Assembly (NCBI RefSeq): GCF_014646055.1
Contig: NZ_BMMS01000012.1
Span: forward strand, 124,001-188,000
Reading direction: 5' to 3'
Source of the DNA: Wenjunlia tyrosinilytica
GTDB lineage: Bacteria; Actinomycetota; Actinomycetes; Streptomycetales; Streptomycetaceae
Length of the DNA stretch: 64,000 nucleotides
This document shows, one piece after another, positions 25,427 to 35,596 of this stretch. Position 1 is the first letter of the stretch; each line of letters begins with the position of its first letter. A program made the position numbers and the translations under genes. The notes below the pieces were generated by a model that was not told where the DNA came from, did not search any database, and saw only the letters and a list, made by a program, of their open reading frames with translations.

Positions 25427-27250
25427 TCAACCGGCCAGCGGTGTGTCGTAGAGGTCGAAGCTGCGGGCGTCCCAGTAGCGCGCGAGGACTTCCTCGACGA
25501 CGCGCTCCTCGACGTCCGGTGGGCGCCTGGGCACGGGCAGCCCCAGGCGCTTGCCGAGCCGGTGCAGGGCCGCGGTGACCCAGACCGGCTCGCCGATGAA
25601 GGGGTGGGCCGCGCCGGGGGAGGGCGCGGTGTGGTGCAGCCACACGCCCAGGCACGCGGCGGCGGCGAGCACCAGGGCGTACCGGTCGGCGAGGGCGTAG
25701 CTGTAGGGGCTGGCCAGGGCCGAGCGGTCCTTGGGATCGAGCCGGGAGCACTCCTCGCGCAGGCGCCGCAGTTCGGCGACGAAGGCGTCGGCGAGCTCGC
25801 TCAGCTGTTTGCCGCCGTGGCCGAGTCCCGGACGGATGCGCAGCACATGGGCGGACTCGATCAGTGACGCGGCGAGCGAGTCGGAGCCGGAGGCGAGGGC
25901 CAGCCGGTCGTAGTCGAGCGGCTCCAGGCTCTGCCGCGGGCGGAACAGCGCGGCGGGCACCGCCTGGTCGCGGAACCACGCCCGCCGTGCCAGGCGCGGC
26001 AGTTGGGGGATGATCGTGGCCTGGCAGGCGGCGGTTCCGGCGTGCCCGAGGCTGGTCACCGGAAGGTCGCGCACATGCTTCTGGAAGACCCCGAACTCTC
26101 CGCTGCGCACGTAGAAGCTCTCTCCGAGCACCGTGGACAGGTCGTAGGCGGTGTCGCCGAGGATCTTGGGCAGCAGGTATTTGCACGCGGCCGCGAGCAC
26201 GCTGGTCTCACTCGGCGCCACATGCACGGCGCGGGTGGCGGCCAGGGCCAGGCTGTCGCAGATCAGCAGGTCGAGGAAGGCCCCCGCGAGGGTGGCCCTC
26301 GAGTGCGGGATGTCCAGGACGGTGCGCTGGTTGAGCTGCCGCTTGGTGGCGAAGCTGACCACGGTGCGCAGGCAGGTGTCGGCCTCGGCGAGCACCATCG
26401 AGGGCACGGCGCTGCGGGTGATCTGGAACGAGCGCAATGCCAGCTCCACCCCTTCGCCCTCGGATCCGACCATGGCGTCGGCGGGCACCGGGCACTCGTC
26501 GAAGTCCAGCCCGTCCATCCGGCAGCCGCGGATGCCCACCCCGGAGTAGCGGGGCAGGTAGGCGAGCCGGCCCGGCGGCAGGGCGGCCTTGTCGACGAGG
26601 AAGACGGAGTGGCTGCGGCTGCCGCGGCGGCGCAGTGTGCGGCTGAACAGCACCAGTGCCTCGGCGCGCTCGGCGTTGTTGATGACCTCCTTGCGGCCGT
26701 GCAGCACATAGCCGCCGCCGCGCCGCTCGGCGGAGAACTCGTTGCGCACCCAGTCGTTGCCGTGGGCGAGTTCCTGGTAGGCGACGGCGAGCCTGCCGCC
26801 GCCGAGGAGCAGGTCGGCGGTCCACCGGCGCTGCCGGGGTGTGCCGCCCGCCCAGACGGCGACGGCGGCGAGGAAGGAGGAGACGCCGTAGCCGATGCCG
26901 AGGGAGGCGTCGCGGCGGAAGACGGTGCGCAGCACCCTCGAGAGGGTGTCGACGCGGGTGAACCTGCCGCCGAGCTCGGCGGGGACGAACTCGGCGTTGA
27001 GGCCGACGTCCCGCAGCATGTCCTCGGCGGCCTCCAGCATCTCCCCGCGGGCGTCGGCCTCGAGCAGGGCGGCGTCGCCGAGCGGGTTGGCGGGCTCCCT
27101 GGGGTCGCCGAAGCGGGACTCCAGCAGGGCGATCCGGCGCTGGATCTCGCGTTCCTCGTGGTCCACGGGCTCGACCGGCCCGGCGGGGGGCTGCCCGCCG
27201 GGCCGGTCCTGCACCGGGGGCGCCCCGAGGGACTGGGGCGGGTTCAGCAT
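25427..27250 (-). CDS. Acyl-CoA dehydrogenase-family protein 2 (large type)
   Basis: A 607-residue flavoprotein with the acyl-CoA dehydrogenase core (about 60-450) and a 150-residue C-terminal helical extension. Core motifs are VAYQELAHGNDW and VLHGRKEVINNAERAEALVLF. In the segment where most family members carry the catalytic Glu (YEGT), it reads GHAGT, so the usual base is missing. Some subfamilies place the base elsewhere, so activity is open. It is paralogous to the next gene upstream, whose stop it overlaps by 7 bp. Pairs of acyl-CoA dehydrogenases beside a FAAL and ACP make dienoyl chains in ramoplanin- and enduracidin-type clusters. Confidence 0.85.
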   Translation of the reverse strand: MLNPPQSLGAPPVQDRPGGQPPAGPVEPVDHEEREIQRRIALLESRFGDPREPANPLGDAALLEADARGEMLEAAEDMLRDVGLNAEFVPAELGGRFTRVDTLSRVLRTVFRRDASLGIGYGVSSFLAAVAVWAGGTPRQRRWTADLLLGGGRLAVAYQELAHGNDWVRNEFSAERRGGGYVLHGRKEVINNAERAEALVLFSRTLRRRGSRSHSVFLVDKAALPPGRLAYLPRYSGVGIRGCRMDGLDFDECPVPADAMVGSEGEGVELALRSFQITRSAVPSMVLAEADTCLRTVVSFATKRQLNQRTVLDIPHSRATLAGAFLDLLICDSLALAATRAVHVAPSETSVLAAACKYLLPKILGDTAYDLSTVLGESFYVRSGEFGVFQKHVRDLPVTSLGHAGTAACQATIIPQLPRLARRAWFRDQAVPAALFRPRQSLEPLDYDRLALASGSDSLAASLIESAHVLRIRPGLGHGGKQLSELADAFVAELRRLREECSRLDPKDRSALASPYSYALADRYALVLAAAACLGVWLHHTAPSPGAAHPFIGEPVWVTAALHRLGKRLGLPVPRRPPDVEERVVEEVLARYWDARSFDLYDTPLAG

Positions 27251-29057
27251 GGCGCTCCTTCGGCCGTCCGGTGCGGCAGCAGCGAGAAGACCTCCCCGGC
27301 CCGGTACTGGATCAGCAGGCGCTGGGCCACCCGCTCGAACAGGGCGTCCTCACGCTCGGCGGCGCCCGGCTCGACCCGGACGACGGGGCCCAGCCGCGTC
27401 AGGATCCGGTGCAGGGCCGCCTCGATCCACAGCCCGTCCGGCAGGCGCCCGTGGGCCGGGCCGCTGTGCCGCCACACGCCCAGGCACGCGGAGGCGGCCA
27501 GGAGGAGGGTGAACCGCCGCGCGGTCTCGAATGTCTCGGGCGGGGTGCCGGTGACGGTGGACGGGGTGCGGGGCATCGACCGGTGGAGTTCGTCGGCCAG
27601 GGTCACGAGGCGGTCGGCGAGAGCGGCCGCCCCCGCCAGCTGCGCGTCCTCGCGCGCGGCCTCCTTCAGCGCCCGCGCGTGCCGGGGCAGGGAGCCGAGC
27701 ACGGAGCTGCCGCGGCGCGAGACCAGGCTGAGCCGGTCCAGGCGCGCGGGCGGCACGGGTGCCTGGAGGTCGAACAGGTCCGCGGGGGGCTCACCGTCCC
27801 GCTCCACCGGGTGGTTGCGGGCCAGCGCCCGGAACTGGCCGATCAGGTTGTAGAGGTTGACCATGGTGTTGCCGTCGAAGACCCCGACGATGCGGTGGTC
27901 GCGCTCGACCTTCTCGAACAGCCCGTGCGCGCTGTGCTCGACGAGGTAGGAGCGCGGTCCGAGCAGCCCGCCCAGGCGGGTCACCACGTCGTCGACCACC
28001 GTGGGCACCAGGTACTTGACCGCCGACGAGGTCACACTCAGCTCGTCGGGTGCCAGGTGCACACTGCGGGCGGCCACGTGGGCCATCGCCTCCATGGCGA
28101 GCAGGTCGGCGCAGCTCTCGCCGATCACCCGCCGGGTCACCGCCTGGTCGTAGAGGCAGCGCGCGCCCCGGTCGCGCCGGGCTCCGCGCTCGCGGGTTCG
28201 GGTGCGGGTGCGGGTGCGGGTGATGGACAGGGCCAGGCGCAGGGCCTGGTCGGCGGCGCCCAGCGACAGCGCGGGGACCATGGTGCGGGTGATCTGGAGC
28301 GCCTTGAGGACGATCTCGGCGCCGGCGCCCTTGGGGCCGATCATGGCGGACCCGGGGACCACGGCGCCGTCGAACTCGATCCCGCTGATGTCCGCGCCGC
28401 GGATGCCGAGCGTGGGGACCTTGGGCAGATGCCGGTAGGTGCCCGGCTCCAGCGCCCGCTTGTCGGCGAGCACGAGGCTGAAGCCGCGCGGCCCTCCGTC
28501 GGGGTCGGTCCGCGCGAGCAGGCAGATGGCACGGCTGCGGGTGGCGTTGTTGATGAGGTACTTCTCCCCGTCGAGGCGGTAGCCGCCCGCGACGGGGAGG
28601 GCCGAGACCTCATTGGCCATCAGATCGCTGCCGTGGTAGCGCTCGGTCAGGCCCAGGGAGACGGCCTCGCCGGAGCTGACGATCCTGGCCAGCTCATGGG
28701 CGGTGCGCGGCTCGGCCGCCGTCCACGCGCACACCGCCCCGAGGAAGGTCTTGCCGTGCGCGACGGCCACGGTCAGATCGCGGCGGGCGACCGTGCGCAT
28801 CAGGGCCAGCAGTTCCTGATAGCTGGCCAGTTCGCCCCCGTACTCGACGGGGATGTAGTGCCGGTGCAGCCCCCACAGGTTCAGCAGGGAGCAGGCGTCG
28901 GCCGGGAACTCCTCGGCGGAGTCGGCGGCGGCGCTGCGCGCGTGGGACAGGACCTCGTCGGGGTTCCCCGGGTTACCGAGGAAACGTTCCAGCAGCTCAG
29001 CCGGTCCCGGCGTCCGCTGCCCCCGGTCCATCACCCGTTCCCCGCGCAGCGCCCCGA

Positions 29058-29061
<4 letters not shown>
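27244..29061 (-). CDS. Acyl-CoA dehydrogenase-family protein 1 (large type)
   Basis: A 605-residue flavoprotein: helical N-domain, beta segment with SLGLTERYHGSDL and LDGEKYLINNATRSRAI, C-domain with ITRTMVPALSLGAADQA, and a C-terminal extension. The YEGT segment with the base is FDGNT, so Glu is replaced by Asp, a conservative change. A run of Thr-Arg dipeptides follows LALSI, encoded by a 6-bp DNA repeat. GTG 29061 overlaps the FAAL stop as GTGA; ATG 29031 is an alternative. The likely role is desaturation of the ACP-bound acyl chain. Confidence 0.87.
28196..28224. repeat. Hexanucleotide tandem repeat inside an acyl-CoA dehydrogenase gene
   Basis: About four copies of GGGTGC in a row within the coding sequence, read as Thr-Arg repeats in the protein. 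The frame is kept because the unit is 6 bp. Confidence 0.75.
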
Positions 29062-30911
<1,850 letters not shown>

Positions 30912-31146
30912 AGCCGCCCCCTAGTGAGATTCGATCACCACGACCGCGTACAAGTGCCGTCCTGCGGAAGCGGTGCACCTCGAGACTCCGCCTGTGACCT
31001 CAACATGAACTAGAGCGTGACTAAGTCATGGTCCGGTGCATATCCGCAGTTGAGCGGCCCTCCGCAATGGCTCCGCGCCCCCTCCGTGACCGCTCCGCGA
31101 CCTTGTTCGCCGACCGTGTGTGTTTCGGATGCTCTGCGGGCCCTCC

Positions 31147-31389
31147 TCAGCTCCCGGAAGCCCACGAAACGGGCGTGCGCCCGCTCTCGCCGTCCTTCCA
31201 GCGAGCGACCCGGCGGCGGGCCCCCGGGCCCACCGGGGATCCCTCGCCGCCGCGCCCCGCCATGATCGCCAGCACCAGCGCGACCGCCGCGACCTCGGTG
31301 TCGTCCGGTTTCCCGCGCACCACCCGCAGCAGCGGACGGCCGTCCTCGCGTTCGCGCTCGTCGTCAGCCATGTCCGTCGCCCCGCTCAC
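31147..31389 (-). CDS. Acyl-CoA carboxylase epsilon subunit
   Basis: An 80-residue protein with the form of actinobacterial AccE/PccE: an acidic start, then LLRVVRGKPDDTEVAAVALVLAIM, and an Arg/Trp-containing end RRRVARWKDG. GTG 31389 overlaps the beta-subunit stop as GTGA; ATG 31371 would remove six residues. It stabilises the carboxylase complex with a biotinylated alpha subunit encoded elsewhere. Confidence 0.88.
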   Translation of the reverse strand: MSGATDMADDEREREDGRPLLRVVRGKPDDTEVAAVALVLAIMAGRGGEGSPVGPGARRRVARWKDGESGRTPVSWASGS

Positions 31390-33014
31390 ATCGGAGGGTT
31401 GCCGTGCTTGCGCGACGGCAGCGCCGCGTCCTTGTCGCGGAGCATCGCCAGTGACCGGATCAGGGTCTCGCGGGTTCTCGCCGGGTCGATGACGTCGTCC
31501 ACCAGACCGCGCTCGGCGGCGTAGTACGGATGCATCAGTTCACTGCGGTACTCCTCGACGAGGCGAGTCCGCGTTTCGTCCGGATCGTCCGCGGCCGCTA
31601 TCTCCCTGCGGAAGATCACATTCGCCGCGCCCTCGGCTCCCATGACCGCGACCTCGTTGGCCGGCCAGGCGAACGAGATGTCCGCGCCGATGGAGCGCGA
31701 GTCCATCACGATGTAGGCCCCGCCGTACGCCTTGCGCAGGATGAGCTGCACCCTGGGCACCGTGGCGTTGCAGTACGCGTAGAGCAGCTTGGCGCCGTGC
31801 CGGATGATGCCGCCGTGCTCCTGGTCGACACCGGGCAGGAAGCCGGGCACGTCCACCAGCGTCACCAGCGGGATGTTGAACGAGTCGCAGAACTGCACGA
31901 ACCGCGCCGCCTTCTCCGACGCCTCGATGTCCAGCACCCCGGCGAGCGAGGCCGCCTGGTTGGCGATGATCCCCACCACATGCCCGTCGAGCCGGGACAG
32001 CGCGCAGATGACATTGGTCGCCCAGGCCGGGTGGATCTCGAAGAACTCGCCGTCGTCGACGACCTCCTCGATGACCTCGCGCATGTCGTACGAGCGCGAG
32101 GGGTCGGTCGGGACGATCTCCAGCAGCCGGTCGTTGCGCCGGTCCACCGGGTCGGCGGACGTGGCGGTCGGCGGGTGCTCGCGGTTGTTCGACGGCAGGA
32201 GCGAGAGCAGGTAGCGCACCTCCTCCAGGCACTCCTGCTCGTTGTCGTAGGCGAACGTGGCCACACCGGAGGTCGACGAGTGCACGTCCGCCCCGCCGAG
32301 CTCGTCCTGCGAGACCTTCTCACCGGTGACCGCCTGCACGACGTCGGGCCCGGTGATGAACATCTGCGAGGTGCCGCGCACCATGAAGACGAAGTCGGTC
32401 AGGGCGGGTGAGTAGGCGGCTCCTCCCGCGCAGGGGCCGAGCATCACGCTGATCTGCGGGACGACCCCGGAGGCCGCGGTGTTGCGCTGGAAGATGCCGC
32501 CGTACCCGGCGAGCGCGGTCACACCTTCCTGGATACGGGCGCCCGCGCCGTCGTTGAGGCTCACCAGCGGCGCCCCGGCGGCCCGGGCCAGGTCCATCAC
32601 CTTGTGGATCTTCGCGGCGTGGGCCTCGCCGAGCGCGCCACCGAAGATCCGGAAGTCGTGCGCGTAGACGAAGACGGTACGGCCGTGGACCGTGCCCCAG
32701 CCGGTGATCACACCGTCGGTGTACGGCTTCTTCGCCTCGAGGCCGAAGCCGGTGGCGCGGTGCCGCCGCAGCGCCTCGATCTCGCTGAACGAGCCCTCGT
32801 CCAGCAGGAGTTCGATCCGCTCATGAGCGGTGAGCTTGCCCTTGGCGTGCTGTGCCTGCGTGGCCCGCTCGCTGGGCCCGCTGCGCGCCTGTCCGTGCTT
32901 GTCCGCCAGGTCCGCGACGGCCGAGCTCATGTCGGGCCGTACCGCGGCGGAACGTGCCGGTGGGCGCTCTCGCGTCTCGGCGGTCTCGGCGCGGGCTTCT
33001 TCGACGATGGTCAT
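31386..33014 (-). CDS. Acyl-CoA carboxylase beta (carboxyltransferase) subunit
   Basis: A 542-residue protein of the AccD/PccB family. Both crotonase-like halves are visible: GEAHAAKIHKVMDLARAAGAP, LNDGAGARIQEG and GPCAGGAAYSPALTDFVFM in the first half; DVPGFLPGVDQEHGGIIRHGAKLLYAYCNA and AYGGAYIVMDSRSIGAD in the second. GGAGG precedes ATG 33014. It transfers CO2 from biotin to acetyl- or propionyl-CoA. Placed beside its epsilon subunit in the cluster, it probably boosts malonyl- or methylmalonyl-CoA supply for the PKS. Confidence 0.95.
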   Translation of the reverse strand: MTIVEEARAETAETRERPPARSAAVRPDMSSAVADLADKHGQARSGPSERATQAQHAKGKLTAHERIELLLDEGSFSEIEALRRHRATGFGLEAKKPYTDGVITGWGTVHGRTVFVYAHDFRIFGGALGEAHAAKIHKVMDLARAAGAPLVSLNDGAGARIQEGVTALAGYGGIFQRNTAASGVVPQISVMLGPCAGGAAYSPALTDFVFMVRGTSQMFITGPDVVQAVTGEKVSQDELGGADVHSSTSGVATFAYDNEQECLEEVRYLLSLLPSNNREHPPTATSADPVDRRNDRLLEIVPTDPSRSYDMREVIEEVVDDGEFFEIHPAWATNVICALSRLDGHVVGIIANQAASLAGVLDIEASEKAARFVQFCDSFNIPLVTLVDVPGFLPGVDQEHGGIIRHGAKLLYAYCNATVPRVQLILRKAYGGAYIVMDSRSIGADISFAWPANEVAVMGAEGAANVIFRREIAAADDPDETRTRLVEEYRSELMHPYYAAERGLVDDVIDPARTRETLIRSLAMLRDKDAALPSRKHGNPPM

Positions 33015-33063
33015 CCAGACCTCCACTCGGGCCGCTGTTTGCGGCGTTGACCGTAGGAAGATC

Positions 33064-33081
33064 CACTCGCGCTCAACTCAA
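33064..33081 (-). promoter_or_regulatory. Possible SARP box upstream of the carboxylase gene
   Basis: Heptamers TTGAGTT (33081-33075) and GCGAGTG (33070-33064), read on the minus strand, are spaced by 4 bp (11-bp period), 50-67 bp before the carboxylase start. The match to the other two candidate boxes is weaker. Confidence 0.35.
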
Positions 33082-33488
33082 GCTGCCGGGTGGTGCGGAT
33101 CGCATGCCTTCGCGGTGGACGGACCGCCCGGAACAGCGGTCGCTCCCGCCCCGCCCGTCGCCGCACCGGCCACCGACGGGGGCGCGAGACCGCAGGTCGG
33201 CGGGGCGAGTTCGGCCCGGCGCAGGATGGCCTGCTCCAGCCGCCGGATCGATGGACCCGGCTCGGCCCCCGTTCCCGCCGGAGGTGGGCCCGACGGGCGG
33301 GCTCCCCGCAGGGCCCGCGCCAGGAAGTCGGCGCAAACGGCGCAAAAGGCACAGACGGCGGAGACTGCGGAGACGGGACGCAGCAGCATCGCCGCCGGCA
33401 GCGTCGTCGGCTTGGAGGGACGCGGCACGACGACCTCGTCCCCCTCGGTGACACTCACCGGGCCGAGTACCAGGAAACGCGCGCGCAC
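33078..33488 (-). pseudogene. Internally deleted SARP-regulator remnant
   Basis: The 136-residue frame begins like a SARP (MRARFLVLGPVSVTEGDEVV, then SKPTTLPAAMLLRP). It later shows the usual end of a BTAD domain (GAEPGPSIRRLEQAILRRAEL). The roughly 180 residues that should lie between, with the rest of the winged helix and the TPR-like helices, are missing and replaced by an Ala/Cys-rich stretch. It cannot be a working SARP. It may be a relic of a second pathway regulator. Confidence 0.7.
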
Positions 33489-33590
33489 ACCCCACTCCCC
33501 CGGATTCGCACGGCCGTCGCGGGGCAGCAGAGCCGAGCCGACCGGATTCCGGCTCGAGTCGGGCGTGCGCCCGCCCGGGACCGGCTCCGC

Positions 33591-34649
33591 TCAGGCCCCC
33601 GCCTCCATGGCCAGACGCTCGTGCAGCGACCGCGCCAGCACGTACGACAGGCGGGCCTCTTCGCGCATGGGCACGTTCAGCCGGTTGTTGGTCATCCGCA
33701 GATAGGGGGCGAGCAGCAGCTCGAGGGCGGTGGCCGGATCCGCCGGCTTCCCCTCCCGCTCCTCGCGGGCGGGATCCCAGGAGGTGAAGACCAGATCGCC
33801 GCGGGCCGCGAGGTCGAAGGCCCGCTCGCGCAGTTCCGAGCAGTGCTCGGCCCACGAGCGCAGGAATCCCGGCAGGCTGCCGCTGCCCGACTCCTCCAAC
33901 GCGCGGCGGATCTGGGTGAAGCGCCGGGGGATGTCCACGGCCAGCAGGTCGTAGACCCGGTCGTGGCCCAGGTCCTGGGGCTGGCCGACCACGGCGAACG
34001 TGCGGCGCCAGAAGTCGTGGTAGCGCTGGAAGAAGTCGGCGACGGCCTCGTCGTCGCGCAGGAACGCGGTGGTCATCACCATCATCAGCTGCGCGGACAG
34101 GCCCATCAGGACCGTGCGGCTGCGCGGGTCGACGTTCCGGCACACCTCGAGGGTCAGCTCGCTGGAGTGCCGGAAGTGCCACTCGGCGAGCTCGACGCCC
34201 GCGGGGCCGCCGTACCTGGCGTACTCCGGCTCGTAGGGCTCGAAGCCGTAGGTGTTGTTCCGCCGCAGCCGCAGCGTGCCGTCCGGCTCCAGCAACCGCT
34301 CGCGCTGGGCGGCGGAGTAGTCCAGCTGGAACACGGTCTCGTAGAAGTCGACCAGGAATTCCGGCTTGACCTCGTAGAGCGTGGGCCTGCCTTCGAGGAA
34401 CGCCGCCACGGCCGTCTCCGCCCGCGCGCGCACCTTGGCGGTGTCCGCCTCGGTACGGGGCTTGAGCCGCAGCCGCACATGCGGGCCCTCGAGCCAGTAG
34501 TGGACGAAGTAGTACGTGCTCAGCAGGCCGTCCGTCACCAGCCCGCTGACGAGTGGATCGATGCACTGGGTAAGCAGCGGACGCGGATTCGCCGCATAAA
34601 AGATGTGGATCGCCTGCCATTCGCCGGGCCGTTGTCCCAGTGCGCTCAT
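33591..34649 (-). CDS. Stand-alone SpaB_C / thiopeptide-type bacteriocin biosynthesis protein
   Basis: A 352-residue protein that resembles only the C-terminal domain of LanB dehydratases: WQAIHIFYAANPRPLLTQCI, then FVHYWLEGPHVRLRLKP, YEVKPEFLVDFYETVFQLDY, EPEYARYGG, and NRLNVPMREEARLSYVLA (given in part). In lanthipeptide and thiopeptide systems this fold eliminates glutamate from Ser/Thr or, as TclM/PbtD relatives, forms the pyridine ring. No glutamyl-transferring LanB N-domain gene is present in the window. It is likely a RiPP-modifying enzyme whose exact reaction is unknown. It is the last intact gene on the right of the cluster. Confidence 0.85.
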   Translation of the reverse strand: MSALGQRPGEWQAIHIFYAANPRPLLTQCIDPLVSGLVTDGLLSTYYFVHYWLEGPHVRLRLKPRTEADTAKVRARAETAVAAFLEGRPTLYEVKPEFLVDFYETVFQLDYSAAQRERLLEPDGTLRLRRNNTYGFEPYEPEYARYGGPAGVELAEWHFRHSSELTLEVCRNVDPRSRTVLMGLSAQLMMVMTTAFLRDDEAVADFFQRYHDFWRRTFAVVGQPQDLGHDRVYDLLAVDIPRRFTQIRRALEESGSGSLPGFLRSWAEHCSELRERAFDLAARGDLVFTSWDPAREEREGKPADPATALELLLAPYLRMTNNRLNVPMREEARLSYVLARSLHERLAMEAGA

Positions 34650-35596
34650 GCCAGTTCACCTACTCCGACCGCCGTGCCTTCCCGCAGCGCGGTTTAGGGA
34701 AAACTGACAGCATTCACAAGAAATTCGCTTGAGCCCGTCCGCGCTGGTCACTGGCGTGGACCAGAAGCCTGCGGAGGCACCGGAGGCGATCGGTGTCACG
34801 ATGGGCGCGGCGCCTGCCGATCGCTCGTCCGCTCGCCCGTTCGCCGACACGTGCGGCGTATCCGCCAAGTGGCGGATACCTTCGGCGACCTCTGCGCAGA
34901 CGATTACTCCATGAATACCCCGACGTCGAGGAACTCCGGCACCGCCGCGACGGAACGGCGCGCCGACGAGCGGGCTCTCGCCGAGCTCCAACGGCGGCAC
35001 GGACGCCCCCTGCTGGGCTTTCTGCTCGGCCCCACCCACGGGGACCGGCAGCACACCGAGAGGAACAGCCCGGAGCGTTCCTCAAGGCGGTCCGTTCCTT
35101 CCTCGTTCCGGCCCGACGCGCTTGCGGCAGGACGCTTCCGCGGCCCGACGCTTCGCGGGGGCGCCCCCTGCCCCTGGGCCGACTCCCGGTAGGCATCGCT
35201 GAGCGGCTTGGTGGCGCGACAGGCACGGCGGTGCACCTCTTCCACGCGGATGCCCGGTTCCTCGGCCGTCCCGGCGGGTGAACTGCGCAGGACTTGCAGA
35301 TGCCGGAGCACTTCGCGGTCGCCCGCCTCGAGTCCGTCCAGCACGTGGAGAAGGTCCTGCCGCGGCGGCATCACCGTCCGGTGACCGATCGTCATGTCAC
35401 CGACTCGCAACCGTGGATCGCTGCCCGTCTTCGTGCCTGTCGCGCTCGCCTTCACGTTACGAGCGGGGCATCCCCGCCTGAAGCGCCGTGTTCACGGCAG
35501 TCGTTGAGCGGCACGGTAGCCGCGCCGGGCGGTCGTTCCGGCCGGACAAGCGGTTGGCCGCCGGGCCGCGCCGACGCCCCCCGACTGACTGTTCCA
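34650..35596. other. Gene-poor region with degenerate regulatory fragments
   Basis: No complete gene is supported in these 947 bp. The plus strand holds a sigma-factor-like N-terminal fragment (34911-35192). The minus-strand frame 34904-35455 contains DLLHVLDGLEAGDREVLRHL followed by GIRVEEVHRRACRA, faintly like a sigma region 4 helix-turn-helix, and then turns to low-quality sequence. This looks like a decayed boundary of the cluster. Confidence 0.5.
34911..35192 (+). pseudogene. ECF sigma factor N-terminal fragment
   Basis: From ATG 34911 the first 50 residues read like sigma-70 region 2.1-2.2 (RALAELQRRHGRPLLGFLLG, THGDRQHTE). Where the family continues DLVQETFLRAW, the sequence turns into Ser/Arg-rich residues and stops after 93 codons. 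No region 4 follows in frame. It is probably a truncated relic. Confidence 0.45.

Noticed and set aside
22306..25578. A plus-strand open frame of 1090 codons opposite the PKS and ACP genes.
   Set aside because: It is the antisense shadow of a GC-rich coding region; its translation is Gly/Arg/His-rich without motifs, while the opposite strand has KS, AT and ACP signatures.
30977..31003. TCGAGGT and TTGAGGT heptamers (minus strand) upstream of the FAAL gene considered as a SARP box.
   Set aside because: Their spacing is 20 bp, not 11 or 22 bp, so they are out of helical phase with the known SARP pattern.
31028..31492. Plus-strand frames in the FAAL/AccE intergenic region as small genes.
   Set aside because: They run antisense into AccE and AccB, lack ribosome binding sites and have no recognisable protein pattern.
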